Assembly (NCBI GenBank): GCA_040285825.1
Contig: JAUPSS010000004.1
Location: 4,843,658 to 4,907,657 of the forward strand
DNA length: 64,000 bases
From: Eukaryota sp. TZLM1-RC
Taxonomy: Eukaryota; Metamonada: BaSk clade
Direction: 5' to 3'
The notes under the pieces were generated by a model. It was not told where the DNA came from. It did not search any database and was given only the letters and a program-made list of their open reading frames with translations. The translations under genes and the position numbers were made by a program. Positions 1 through 10,649 of the stretch are shown here, piece after piece (position 1 is the first letter of the stretch; every line of letters starts with the position of its first letter).

Positions 1-329
1 ATACAAGTTTGGAGGAAGTCAATGTTGGTTAAACAATTTTGACCAAGGTTAATGACCTCCATTTGGCTAGGGAGGGACAATGCTGTAATATTATTGTTGG
101 ATAGGATGATTTCAATCAAGGAATCAAAGGCTGAAAGATCGGGAATTGACTCAAATTCATTGTTTCTAGCCTTGATAGCCTTGAGAGGTTCGACCTCCCA
201 CCATTTGACGACATCAGATTGAGGTGAAAGTAAATCCTCAGGAAATAAAGAGAGGCCTTTGTTGTCAAGGTCTAGAACACCTGTTTGAAGCACACGTTCA
301 ATCACTTTACGTGTAGAAAGAGTTTGCAT
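1..329 (-). CDS. Leucine-rich-repeat protein, N-terminal part (cut by window edge)
   Basis: An open frame of 109 codons starts at an ATG (329-327) and runs off the left edge without a stop. Residues about 17-105 contain repeated leucine-rich segments with asparagine positions typical of LRRs, such as IPDLSAFDSLIEIILSNNNI followed by LPSQMEVINLGQNCLTNI. A WWEV segment before the first repeat recalls the LRRC40 group, which starts with a short leucine-rich turn and a WW-containing linker before the LRR array. Such proteins are usually intracellular binding scaffolds. No signal peptide is visible. The family assignment beyond LRR is a guess, because most of the protein lies outside the window. 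Confidence 0.65.
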   Translation of the reverse strand, partial: MQTLSTRKVIERVLQTGVLDLDNKGLSLFPEDLLSPQSDVVKWWEVEPLKAIKARNNEFESIPDLSAFDSLIEIILSNNNITALSLPSQMEVINLGQNCLTNIDFLQTC

Positions 330-512
330 GATGAAAAGTCCAAATACTGTGAATTACTATCAAAACGCACTTCTGGCTTTTGACCAATTCATGCAATCTT
401 GATAGACGTTAAGCTTACTTTAGTTTTATCACTATATGGTATCACGATCAAATGATAGTTAAAGCAGCAACATCACAATACGCGTACAGGTACGCAATAC
501 ATGGAAAAACAC

Positions 513-1290
513 TTATCTACGGGGTCTCCCTAACGCCTCAGGTCTTTCATTGTAGTAGTGCTCACTTATTCCAATCTCCAGTTGGTTTCTGGAAGCTGAG
601 ATGTCCCTCGACCAGAGTGTCTGACATTGAGGGCCTACAAACTTATCATTGTTCACCCTCCCATCATCGTGATACAACTTTTGATTGAATACCTTACAGC
701 AATTCGTTTTGGCAGATGTGTAGAATTCATCTCCATTAGGCTTCACATATGTAAAATGTTTCTGAATCTCCTTCAAAAAGCGCTTCCTTGGGGTTTTCAC
801 AGCTTGTCTTGATGGCCCATCACCACCACTACCAAACCAAATTATGGTTTCTCTTCCAAAGTCCAAATAGAATCGAAAATGATATACGTGTGTTGAACTT
901 TCGACTTCACCTCTCCAAACTTACAAAACTTTAACAATATCTTTTATTACCTATCTGTTGGGACATGTAGAACGATTGTGCCCTTCCTGAAAACATATAC
1001 CACATCTTGGCCTTCTTCTAGCCCTCTTAGCACCCACAATGTCAGACGATTGTACAAGTTGAGGTTCTTTCAACTGTTGAAAAACTGTTGTTCTCTTCAG
1101 TTGTTCACAGGTTGTACCATCGTTTGCTTCAATTTTTTAATAATGAAATGACTCACCCTTTTCTTGATTTTGATAAATAGAGGATTAGATAAAAGTTCGC
1201 AATCGACTGAACTTGTTTCGATACTGATAGTTTTTTTGATTTCATCATATTGGTCCAGTAAAACATCTTTGAAATGAGTTAGAGCAATTA
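513..1290 (-). pseudogene. Decayed Fanzor (TnpB-like) C-terminus behind a zinc-knuckle peptide
   Basis: The open frame 866-513 reads as the end of a Fanzor/TnpB-type nuclease. It has a segment with PRKRFLKEI, then a DEFYTS motif, then cysteines of a zinc-ribbon (one apparently lost, FVGPQC), then WSRDISASRN, the RuvC-III region with its aspartate, and a tail ISEHYYNERPEAL. This is the order seen in eukaryotic TnpB-like proteins. Upstream on the same strand, at about 1050-954, a second frame encodes a CX2CX4HX4C knuckle (CGICFQEGHNRSTC) followed at once by a stop, as at the end of many DNA-transposon transposases. A fragment of open frame lies at about 1290-1120. Stops and frame breaks separate the pieces, so the unit is dead. 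Linking the knuckle and the Fanzor part into one former transposon is inference. Confidence 0.55.
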
Positions 1291-1795
1291 GAAAGTTGGA
1301 ACCAACCTTTGCACACGTACATCATCACCCAAACAGAATCAATGCAATTGTTGTTGTTTTCGCATAGCTTCAATAACCATTAAAATTTGACTGAGTAGTC
1401 CCAATAGGGTTCTCAATTAGCGTTTGTGACACTACTTACTGTGAAGGATGTATCTGAGAAGTTGATATATTATTCAAAATTAATCCAATGCTTTTTCCAC
1501 AAACGCTGAGTAACATTCAATTCAGCACAGAACTATTATCAATCATGAACCCATAATATTGTTGAAGTGCTGGGGAATATTAAACAAGGGAACTGTGTTG
1601 AAATACCAAAATATCATTTACTTGAATCCTGAAAAAGATAATTGTTTCATAGAAATAATTAGAAAAACAAGAACTTAACCAAAGTTTAATACTTGATTAA
1701 AAAAAGAATTAAATAATTAATTAAATAAATAAAAACACCAGAATCTATACACATTAACTTATATAATACATCAAATAAAATACAAAATCCTAACC

Positions 1796-3142
1796 CTAAC
1801 TAACCCTTTTTTTAGATCTAATACTACCAACTTTTATCCTGACAGGTTCCTGAAACATTGGAGTTACATTATATTGCTCAGAAGTATTTGTTGTTTCAGA
1901 TAAGAACTTTGCAAACTTGGGTTTAGGTGAACATTGGTTTGGATCGGCATAATTCGTGCCACCGACATAAAACTCCTCAATCCAAGGTGCAAGTTTAGAT
2001 AAACTTACCACAGATGCTGAAATGGAAACTCTAATTATCCGCTTATCTTGGATATTTTTCGTATAATTGAGACTTAAGACTTGGCGACATATTTTGACGA
2101 CCATAGACCTAATCAATTCTAATCGTTGGCATTCACCTGCCAAATTTTTAATATTTTCTATTGAACGTTCATTATCAACCAAAATCGAGGAGAAACTCGA
2201 ATATTTCGATGGTGCATTGATTTCAGTCCACAAATTTTTAAGCCGAACTAAAAGAGCCCCAAACGCAACACATCGATCTTGATAAGTAACATTATTGTCA
2301 TCAGAATTCAATACTTTGATTGCAGACTCTGGCAGACTTCTGATCTTTTCTGACCTAATCACACCGTTGCTGACGTGGTCAAAAACGTGATCAAATGTAA
2401 CCACTGATTTCTTTTTTGATTCCTCAATTCTGTCAGACAAGACCTTTAGCTCTACTGCATTCATTTCAGGTAATCTGGTTTTTTTGATGACGTTTTGACA
2501 CGTGTCGCTGACTGCAAAATGATTGTAAGGGTCAAAAAGGGAGTCATATTTCTGAGCTGGTAACACGCCAAATCTAGAATTCCATGGAGGTCTTCTAAGT
2601 TGTTGACCTTTTCTATTTTTAGTAACAGTCGAATTCCCCCCTCCAGGCTTAGATAACAGGGACCTACTTGATTTCACAGTGCTTGGTGTTAAAGATTGAA
2701 ACAAAAACTTCCTCTTATTTAACCTTGAAGGTATCTTTTCATACCTACTTAGTAAATGAGGTCGCCTTCCCCTGCTTGTGAGCTGAGAACCATCGATAAA
2801 ATCATCGTCTGAATCATTGCCCAACCAAGAAGGTTGGTAAGGGGAATCATCTTGAGGGGATTGTGGTGAGGGTTGGACTGTGGAAGCAATGGAGAGGCGA
2901 CTGGGGATGTGAGAGGGTACAGGGGATATAGTAGGGGACTCTGGGAAGGAATTGGATGAGCGTGCTCTAAAGTCGTTGGTTTCCACAGAAACTGTTTCAG
3001 AAAGATGATTTTCAGTAACATCTTCAAACTCATCACTGGAATAGTGTCGAGATAGAGCAGATGTGGAAGGAATAGAAGGGTCATTTTCAAACTCGTCTTC
3101 TAAGTAAGAAGCCTCAACCTCTGTAGGTTCGATATCATACAT
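1796..3142 (-). CDS. Unrecognised 448-aa protein, acidic Ser-rich N-terminus
   Basis: I chose the ATG at 3142. The frame is open for 55 more codons upstream, but that part starts at TTG/ATG and reads like leader sequence. The protein begins with an acidic, serine- and proline-rich, probably disordered region (residues 1 to about 120). A basic stretch follows (about 125-190), including GRRPHLLSRYEKIPSRLNKR. The rest is predicted mostly helical, starting at a conserved-looking RRPPWNSRFGVLPAQKYDSL. It ends in a basic tail and TAG. I see no known domain, membrane segment or signal peptide. The long uninterrupted frame with biased composition supports a real gene. Function unknown. Confidence 0.7.
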   Translation of the reverse strand: MYDIEPTEVEASYLEDEFENDPSIPSTSALSRHYSSDEFEDVTENHLSETVSVETNDFRARSSNSFPESPTISPVPSHIPSRLSIASTVQPSPQSPQDDSPYQPSWLGNDSDDDFIDGSQLTSRGRRPHLLSRYEKIPSRLNKRKFLFQSLTPSTVKSSRSLLSKPGGGNSTVTKNRKGQQLRRPPWNSRFGVLPAQKYDSLFDPYNHFAVSDTCQNVIKKTRLPEMNAVELKVLSDRIEESKKKSVVTFDHVFDHVSNGVIRSEKIRSLPESAIKVLNSDDNNVTYQDRCVAFGALLVRLKNLWTEINAPSKYSSFSSILVDNERSIENIKNLAGECQRLELIRSMVVKICRQVLSLNYTKNIQDKRIIRVSISASVVSLSKLAPWIEEFYVGGTNYADPNQCSPKPKFAKFLSETTNTSEQYNVTPMFQEPVRIKVGSIRSKKRVS

Positions 3143-3938
3143 AACAGAGAGTACGAAGGGAGCACGTGCCTTCGGAGAGAAGTCGTTCGAGATCGAATTG
3201 TAAAGGACCAAACCTGCTGTTTTGAAGGAGAATTTGTTTGGGGAAAGTATCCAAATCCAAAAAATGAAAGAGACCAAATTTGTGTAGTAAGGGACAAATC
3301 TCATCAAATAGAAACATTTTTGGACCTATTGTTATCAACTTTAATACTCAAAGACCCTAACATTGGTAGTACTCGTTAAAACGCCATTCAATTCTTCTTT
3401 TTTATTCTTATTGACTTTTCCACATAGTAGACACTGATAAATTCTACAATTTTTTGTTCTACAGTAGGAGAAAGGAAAAGCTAAGGTAATCATCACAACT
3501 GCTGATGTTTAGGGATTTGACGCAGATGTTACTTTCGAAAACACTGGTTCAAGGGACAATACGTAAATCAATTTCGATAATTCCTTTTAGTTCAAGTTCC
3601 TTCAATAACATTCTTCTCGTGAACTCGTGAAGTTGTACGTCAGGAGCAGCAAAATGAATAATTGTTTATGAACACCATCCAGAATGATAGGGATCGCAAG
3701 AGCAGAAGTGAAGTGTAAGACCAGTGCGTATTCATCAGAAAAATTGACACAATCGTTCCAATCAATAATTGAAACCGTAATTCAGGTTTGAAGAACTCTC
3801 AGTATATTTATCTAAATTGTGGGGAAAACGTGGACTGATAATTTCTCCATAAATTGAGTTGTTTATTCTATCTATCAATATTAACAAAAATGAAAGCGGG
3901 GATTTATAGAGAAATTTAATAGACAAATAACTGATCAT
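3143..3938. other. Intergenic stretch
   Basis: I see no gene here beyond the likely 5' leader of the 448-aa gene and the 3' region of GNA1. The short opposite-frame ORFs overlapping 3100-3340 look like shadows. Confidence 0.5.
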
Positions 3939-4394
3939 TCACAAATATTTTGTCATTTGAACTCCTGAATCCTTCATTGAACATTTTTCATAAAAACCAA
4001 CATTCTCCTTCTTGCAATCCAACATTACCTTGTAAGCTCCCAGACTCTTGGCTAGAGCAACCAAATGCTTAATCAGCTTAAGGCCTAGTCGACCACCCCG
4101 ATAGTCCTTACTCACAACGACATCCTCAATGTGCCCGGTTTGTCCACATGATCTTATAAAATGTTGAATGATATGTAAACTGGCTGTGGCTACTACTTTG
4201 TTTGAGCCAACGTCCTCAAATACATAAACATGACTAGTATTAGGAAGCGAATTGAAAGTTGAAGTGAACTTTTCATTTGAGATATCACCCACTGTTGTCA
4301 GCTGTCCAAGGAGTTCGAGAAAACCCCTGTCAAAATCCTCAGCTTGGAGACGACGGAGCTTAAGAGTATCCGTGTCGAAGCAGGTATTGCTCAT
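3939..4394 (-). CDS. GNA1: Glucosamine-6-phosphate N-acetyltransferase
   Basis: The 151-aa protein is a single GNAT-fold acetyltransferase of normal length for this family. It transfers acetyl from acetyl-CoA to glucosamine-6-phosphate, a step of UDP-GlcNAc synthesis, and acts in the cytosol. Visible features are FLELLGQLTTVGD near the N-terminus, the GHIEDVVV strand, the acetyl-CoA pyrophosphate loop (YRGGRLGLKLI), and the GNA1-typical YKVMLDCKKENVGFYEKC near the C-terminus. The start ATG at 4394 gives the expected short N-terminus, and the stop is TGA. No intron is evident. The gene lies between VPS4 and the 448-aa gene, all on the minus strand, with no sign of co-transcription. Assignment is confident from motif order. 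Confidence 0.92.
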   Translation of the reverse strand: MSNTCFDTDTLKLRRLQAEDFDRGFLELLGQLTTVGDISNEKFTSTFNSLPNTSHVYVFEDVGSNKVVATASLHIIQHFIRSCGQTGHIEDVVVSKDYRGGRLGLKLIKHLVALAKSLGAYKVMLDCKKENVGFYEKCSMKDSGVQMTKYL

Positions 4395-4943
4395 GGAGAA
4401 AAGCAGTTCAGTTGAGATGAGACGAATTCAAACTGTAATGTTCGCAGGTTTCAGTGAGCGGTTGTGCATGTGTATATTGAATAGGCAGTTCAATAACAAT
4501 TCAATCTGGATATTCAAAAAGTGTCTCATCAGTTCCTTCATTTTAAAATATATTTATCAAACAGCTCATAAATCAACATAAAAATACAATCTTTCTGCAA
4601 CTTATGTAACTTACGTCTGATACGTAGTTATCATCACCTTACGGTGATGATAGAGAGGTTCCATAAAAGCGGAATTGTTGTAGTGATGGGGAAGATGAAT
4701 TTAACTATGGAGAAGATGAAAATCAAATTGCAGAGTTGTTGATGATGGAGGATTCAGGAGAGCCATTCTTGGTGACTCCTAAATTCACCTCGAATTTGGT
4801 GGATTAGGACACACAGATTCAGTTGATTTGTAATAGTAAGAGAATATTGATTCAAGAGATGTAAAGGCAACACTGCAAACAAAATAGATACAACAATCAC
4901 CACAAAAAGTTTATACGAATCAATTTACATATTTACAATCATA
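4395..4943. other. Intergenic stretch with a short acidic reading frame
   Basis: This is the spacer between VPS4 and GNA1. On the plus strand a short open frame at about 4691-4807 would encode an acidic peptide (SDGEDEFNYGEDENQ...) ending in TAG, with no start or homology I can support. It may be a relic of an exon or transposon. Confidence 0.35.
4629..4652. repeat. Perfect inverted repeat, 10-bp stem, 4-nt loop
   Basis: TATCATCACC-TTAC-GGTGATGATA forms a perfect hairpin in the spacer between VPS4 and GNA1. Function unknown. It could act in 3'-end formation of VPS4 or be a transposon remnant. Confidence 0.6.
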
Positions 4944-6877
4944 TCAACTATTGACTTCACTAATTTTCAACACATCATACTTTCCTTCCGATATTCTACC
5001 ATCCAATTCTAAGCAGATTTTGTTCACCTGTCGTCTATATTTCTCAACTTCCGTCCAATTGAACATTCTATTGAGAGCAGAATATTGCTTTGCGGACTGT
5101 AATAAAGTGACATTAAACATTAAACCAACTTGGATACGAATTTCATAATCTCCATTAGGATACTTACGAACAGCAAGATTCTTGATTGCTGGTCCAGGAG
5201 AAGAACTTGAAGGATCAGCACCTACTAAAAAGTATTTAGTTACGCCATTTTCAACCAAATCATTAACTTCACCATTGACTAAACCAAGCGAGAGTAACTC
5301 TTCAGCACATTTTCGGTGGGCAGCAAGATGAAGATCCTCTTCCGTGCAACCAGGCAGGCAATTTCGAAATACTTCCCAAGCAACGCTATTGACCAAAAGG
5401 AAAATTCTTGTATGATCAACATTGTTGAAACCACCAAGACCATCAATTCCTACCTCCTCATACGAAGGAGAACTATCAGCATCAGAGGATCCAAACAGCT
5501 CAGTCCACTTGATATGTTCATCTATATCTTCTTGTGACACGGAAGGTTTAATTTTGGAAATTGACTTTAAGAAATGGTTGTAAGTGACCTTGGAAACACC
5601 AAGCTTATCAGATGGAATGTCCATCATATTCATTTCTTGCGCTCCATTTTCTACGGGTGAACAGGGAAACCACAAATCATCAACCATTTCGTCAGGGTTA
5701 TTTGGGTCAGGACCTCTCATTTGCTTAAAGTGAGTAGCACTTTGAACAATTCTGACCGGTTGATAAAGAGCATCACGAACTAAGATATTAATATCAGCTC
5801 CAGAAAATCCTTCAGTCTTTTCCCCTAAGTGAGTAAAGTGTTCTTGTTTTAGTTCATGCGGTGTATCTCCGATATGAAGGCCAAACATTGTGGCTCTAGC
5901 GGAAGCTTCAGGTAACGGAATGTAGACACGCTTCTCAAAACGACGACGGACAGCAGAGTCGAGATTCCAAGGGATGTTGGTAGCACCGAGGATTAGAATT
6001 CCATCGGAAACGTTGCCTACACCCTGCATCTGAACGAGGAATTCGGTCTTGATACGTCTCGAAGCTTCCGATTCATTGTCAGAACGGGCACTACACAGAG
6101 AGTCAATTTCATCAATAAAGATGATAGATGGCTTGTTCTCGCGAGCTAGAGTAAAGAGCTGTTTGATCAGACGCTCAGATTCACCTTGCCACTTACTGAC
6201 CAAGTCAGAAGAAGATATAGAGAAGAAGGTAGAATCTACTTCTGTAGCAACAGCTTTCGCTAGATAGGATTTACCTATAATTAGAGTAAAACAACGACAA
6301 ACCTGTTCCAGGAGGACCATACAGCAAAATTCCCTTCCAAGGGGTGCGTTTACCAACGAAAAGATGAGGGAACCTCATGGGCATGATGACAGCTTCCTTT
6401 AGGGCTTCCTTAGCAAGTTCCAAACCAGCAACATCATCCCACTTGACATTGGGTTTCTCTCTGACAATAGCACCATCTAGGGCCCCTTTGAGTTTGGCAG
6501 TATCAGGGTCCTCATCTTCCTCGTCATCGCCATTGTCAGGTTTTGAAGAGTTCTTGTTGCTACTGTTGCCAGATTTTGCTTTCTTGGTAGGACCACCGTC
6601 AGCCACTGGTTGTCTCTGAGCTCCTTTCAATTGTTCAGCTCTATCCATAAATTGGGATATTTTATCACGTAGCATAACTTTGAACTGGTCGCTCTTCTCA
6701 ACTGAGGTAAGAACCCAGTAGTAGATTCACACATTTAAGAGAGGAAAAAAGATAGTCAATAGCCTTCATATACTCTGCATGAGCAGCGGGATAGTTTTGG
6801 TCATGATCAAGTTTGATGGCATTCTGAGCTATTTGTAAGCCCTGTTCACGGAACTTGGCTGCTCCACTAAGTGACAT
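4944..6877 (-). CDS. VPS4: VPS4 AAA ATPase with C-terminal extension (3 exons)
   Basis: VPS4 disassembles ESCRT-III filaments on endosomes, at cytokinesis and during membrane repair. Predicted exons are 6877-6733, 6701-6303 and 6274-4944, giving 624 aa. Residues 1 to about 75 form the MIT domain that binds ESCRT-III tails (starting [14 protein letters not shown]). An acidic linker follows, then the AAA domain with Walker [19 protein letters not shown] (split by intron 2), Walker [11 protein letters not shown] and arginine fingers in the RRRFEKR segment. The Vps4 C-terminal helix region ([21 protein letters not shown]) comes next, where ordinary VPS4 of about 440 aa would end. Here about 190 more residues follow, forming an unrecognised domain. 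The same domain occurs in the ATPase-less gene at 26829-27618. No frame disruption is seen. Stop is TGA. Confidence 0.92.
6275..6302 (-). other. 28-nt spliceosomal intron in VPS4
   Basis: It begins GTTTG and ends TATAG, and interrupts the Walker A glycine codon. Removing it restores PPGTGKSYLAK exactly. Confidence 0.9.
6702..6732 (-). other. 31-nt spliceosomal intron in the VPS4 MIT domain
   Basis: It begins GTGTG and ends CTCAG. Removal joins SSLK to FEKSDQFK as expected for an MIT domain. Position and phase match the intron of the MIT-only paralogue at 27452-27482. Confidence 0.85.
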
Positions 6878-7430
6878 TAGAAGATGGTTGCTGAGGGGTT
6901 GAGTTTTCTTTGCACTTTTTTTATCGAATTTAGTTTATTGTTTATATCGAAAAATGATCGCGTTAAAGTACCATACTGGTTTCTTCTAAAAGTTAGGGGT
7001 CTACTGTTCTAAAGCTGCCCTGACTTCATGCTCCCACTAGTTTCTTGATTCATAAATGTGTCTTGACCAAACCATTCTACAATTTAAACGTAGCAAGTCA
7101 CTTTATAAATTATCCTTTCTCCATGCTCTATTGTACGTGAGCTAACACTTAGCTATGACCCTAGACTATGAGAGGTCCAAGATCTGTTTTTTCAATTATT
7201 ATTAGTTATTGTTATTTACCAACAATTTAAGTTTGAGATGTAAGTAAACTATGTTCTTTCAGTAGGTCTTTATCGATGATTTCTTACTATTTGGTTTATG
7301 TTTTGACTCACCTTTACCCCCTATGATCTTTCTATTTATTATGGGTTATGATAATAAACCTCTCAAATGTACCTTTCCGCAGGATGTCCCATGGCATTTG
7401 CAAAAGATTGACACAGGTATTGATTTATTA
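6878..7430. other. Spacer between VPS4 and a LINE relic
   Basis: It contains the VPS4 promoter region, about 60 bp past the start codon onwards. The last part (7330-7430) may be the 5' end of LINE-A: one frame reads ...GYDNKPLKCTFPQDVPWHLQK and shifts frame before the zinc knuckle. No other gene is visible. Confidence 0.4.
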
Positions 7431-7433
7431 TTA

Positions 7434-9970
7434 ACCAAAAACGAAGCCACGCTCCTACAGATGCTCAAAGTGTCGACAACAAGGACATAATGCTCGAACA
7501 TGCCCCAATGTTGGAAAAAATGATGTGGCAAATTCTGAAACAAAATGTAAAAGGAAATTTATGAGAGGAAAAGAGTCTAAGGTAGAATCAATAAATGATG
7601 CTCCACAAGTTGTTGCAAAACCAGTTAGCAATCGATTGAAGCACAAAACTTGCAACAATTGTGGTATTTCTTTTAGAAAAAATGCAAAAGGAAAAACTTC
7701 TGATCGATGCTTGAAATGCCGCATAGTTGATAACTACCATCCTCCCATAAGAATACCGCAAGAAATTCATCCGTCAAAATGCAATGAATTTGCTTTCGTT
7801 TTTAAAAGATTTTTGGATCAATTATGTAAAAGAAAGAATGCTATCAATATTCTTTGGGAATTTTTTGGTTCTTTTTGTCCTCCTTTTGAACAAAATTTCG
7901 TAAATAATTCCGAAGATTTAACTAATATAGCACCGTGAAATCAATCATCCGAGAAATTAAGTAAAAATTTTGAAGACAAATACTTTGACAACAAATGGTC
8001 CAAGGCTTTGTCAGCTTTAAGTCCCGGAGTTAAAGCACCCAACAATCAAAATACAATGGATAAACTAAAAATACTTCATCCTTATGAAGACCCTATAATG
8101 GATCCAAATTTTTACGGCACATACTGGGAAAATTATCCATTGATGCCATCAGAAGTTTTTTCGGTGCTAAAAAAGAGACCACGCGGTAAGTCTGCCGGAC
8201 TTTCTGGTATTGCTATTGATCATGTAAAAGCCGCGATTATTTCTTCAGAAGATTGCCTTGGTTTATTGACCAAATTTTTCAACAAAATATTGACTGGACA
8301 ACTCAGATATCCAGATGAATTCAGAAGTTCTCGTTTGACTGCACTTGTCAAAAATTCAAAAATGGATGTTCGTCCTATTGCAGTCTCTGAGAGCTTACAA
8401 AATATTTTTTCTGCGTGTTGCTCAAGCAGGTTCAATGAGAAAGCAAAAAAGATTTTATTACCCTTTCAATATGGAATTAATACCACGGATGGAGTCTCTT
8501 CAGCGATATTTGCTACTGATGTTTTATTTCGCCAAAATGAATCCAATGTTTGTATGTCATTGGATTTTAGTAATGCTTTCAATTCACTCAGTCGTCGCAG
8601 TATCCATGGTGCTCTATTGCAATATATGCCGAAATTAATGCCGTATTTTCAATCAACATATTGCACATATTCCAATTTACATTTTGGTGATATCATTTTG
8701 AGTTCATCAAGTGGTGTAAAACAAGGATATCCGTTAGGACCTCTTTTGTTTTGTTTGGCCATTCATCCTATTTTACTGCAAATTCAAGAGATGTTTCCTT
8801 CACTAAAAATGATTGCATATATGGATGATGTTGTGCTTATTGGTGATTTAAATATTGTGAAACAAGCAACTGTATGTTTTAAAGAATTATTTACCAAAAT
8901 TGGTCTCCGACTTAATTTACTTAAATGCGTTTTGTTATCGAATTCTCCAGTTTCGACAATAGTTGGTGGTATTGAAATTCAAGCCAAATTATATTCAATT
9001 GATGCTATTCGTCATTTGGGTTCGTTTTTAGGAAATAATAGTGAAATTACCAAAAAATTGTTTGAAAAGTTGAACTCAATTTCTGACAAAATTGACCGAA
9101 TGATGAATTTAGATATAAAAAAACACATCAAATTTACCATTATAAGACTGTGTTTTAATTCCAATTTTAATCATATATTTCGATCTACAAATCCTCTCGT
9201 CACTAGACCTTTGGCTCAGAAGTTTAATGAATTACGTGCAAACGTTTTGTCACAATTACTGGGATGTTAAATGTTCCAAATTCCAGATCATGCTTATCTT
9301 AGTCCACATTATGGCGGATTAGGTTGGACAAAGGCTTCTATTCTTACTTCATGTGCTTTTATTGGTGGATGCAGAAATGCAATCTTTGAGATTTCCACAA
9401 GATTTGCAGATTGGAAAGATTTATTGATGACAACGCAAAGTTCCACTGTTTTTGCATTAAATGAAGAAATTTCAAAAATTGATGTAGAAAAATGGGGTCG
9501 ATGTTTTCCCAAATCATTCAATAGCAATATTCCAGAAAAAAATGTTTTAAATTTGAAGTACACTCTTCGAACATTACAGAAACGATTGACTGGAATGTAT
9601 GAAAATGATCTTTATAGTAATATATGCAGCTCGGCTGTTTTAAATCAAGATCTTCACTCATTGTTATTGGAAAAGGGTGTTTGTGAAAACAAGTCATCAG
9701 ATTCTTCACTTTTTGTAACCATTGTACCACGAAGATTTGGATTGTTTGTCACTAATGAAGCATTTGTAACAAAAATGAGATTATATTTGAATATCCCCAT
9801 TAATCAATTATTATCAAAAGAAAAATGTATTTGTTCGAATTCACCACAACTCACTTTGCGCCATGCTCTGAATTGTTCTAAATTGATAACTTATCGTTCT
9901 TCATTACATGATGCTGTTAGAGACACTGTTTTCAATATGGCACAAACTGCAAGAATATCGTGTATCAAAC
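7434..9970 (+). pseudogene. LINE-A copy 1: REL-type non-LTR retrotransposon, 3' truncated
   Basis: One reading frame runs from about 7434 to 9970 and is broken by only two in-frame stops, TGA at 7936 and TAA at 9268. In copy 2 the second stop reads AAA. In order it holds a CX2CX4HX4C knuckle (CSKCRQQGHNARTC), a second CX2C...CX2C finger, and a reverse transcriptase from about 8150 with PRGKSAGLSG, SLDFSNAFNS, GVKQGYPLGPLLF and the catalytic AYMDD. A thumb region follows, then a C-terminal CX1C...HX3C knuckle (CICSNSPQLTLRHALNC). Homology to the other copies stops at about 9970, before the endonuclease. This architecture fits site-specific-type LINEs with a restriction-like endonuclease (R2/CRE/NeSL-like groups). 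The exact clade is not determined. Confidence 0.85.
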
Positions 9971-10649
9971 AGCCCCATCCAGTAACATATACTTTCTCAA
10001 AAACCATCTGAAAGGCAAACAATACTGTTTGTTTTAAACCAAAGTAGTAATCAAAAGTATGGATGTTGTATGACCAGATTGCTTAGTTAAAGCATCAATA
10101 ATTATCAATGATTATTTATAAATTATAATGAATTATTATTGATTATTCCCAATTTTGAGTAATTGCAAAATGTTGCAAAATTTTAGCTCACGTGATTGGA
10201 TTGTAAAGGAGCTGACGGTGGAGAGGAATGGACATATAGGAAGACAGTTGTTGGTTTTAGGGCGAGTCCAACAATTATTTTGAGGAAAGCAACTGCAGGT
10301 AGAAGGTAAAAGTGAGTCAAAAATGAGTTGAAAAACATGTAAAAAGAGTACATGGGGAGAAATCCTAAGGCTTGGAAAAGAAGGTAAGTGAGGGAAATAA
10401 GAATAAATGGGAAAAAGACAATCCAGATAAGCCACACACGAGAGCAAAGTAAGAGAGAGTAGTGAGAGGGAGACTCTTGTTGCACAAGGAAATATATTCA
10501 AGGTTCCGTTGCGACATAACCAGAACCTAGTTTAAGAAGTGAGGGAAAAGTCAGGGAATACCAACCAACCAAATTGAGGGTTAAAAACCTTCCAAAACAG
10601 CAACCAGAAGTCGAAAATGGGGTGACAAGTGTAAAATTTGATAGATGAG

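Noticed and set aside
1785-1803. CCTAACCCTAACTAACCC, telomere-like repeat
   Set aside because: Only about three imperfect units, overlapping the stop codon of the 448-aa gene. Too short for an interstitial telomere.
3143-3307. 55-codon N-terminal extension of the 448-aa gene
   Set aside because: It begins at TTG/ATG and encodes a hydrophobic piece unlike the rest. The ATG at 3142 gives a more plausible acidic start.
10183-10485. 100-aa minus-strand frame with several hydrophobic segments
   Set aside because: It starts at a non-ATG codon, has no recognised family and lies in decayed transposon sequence. Kept only as a note.
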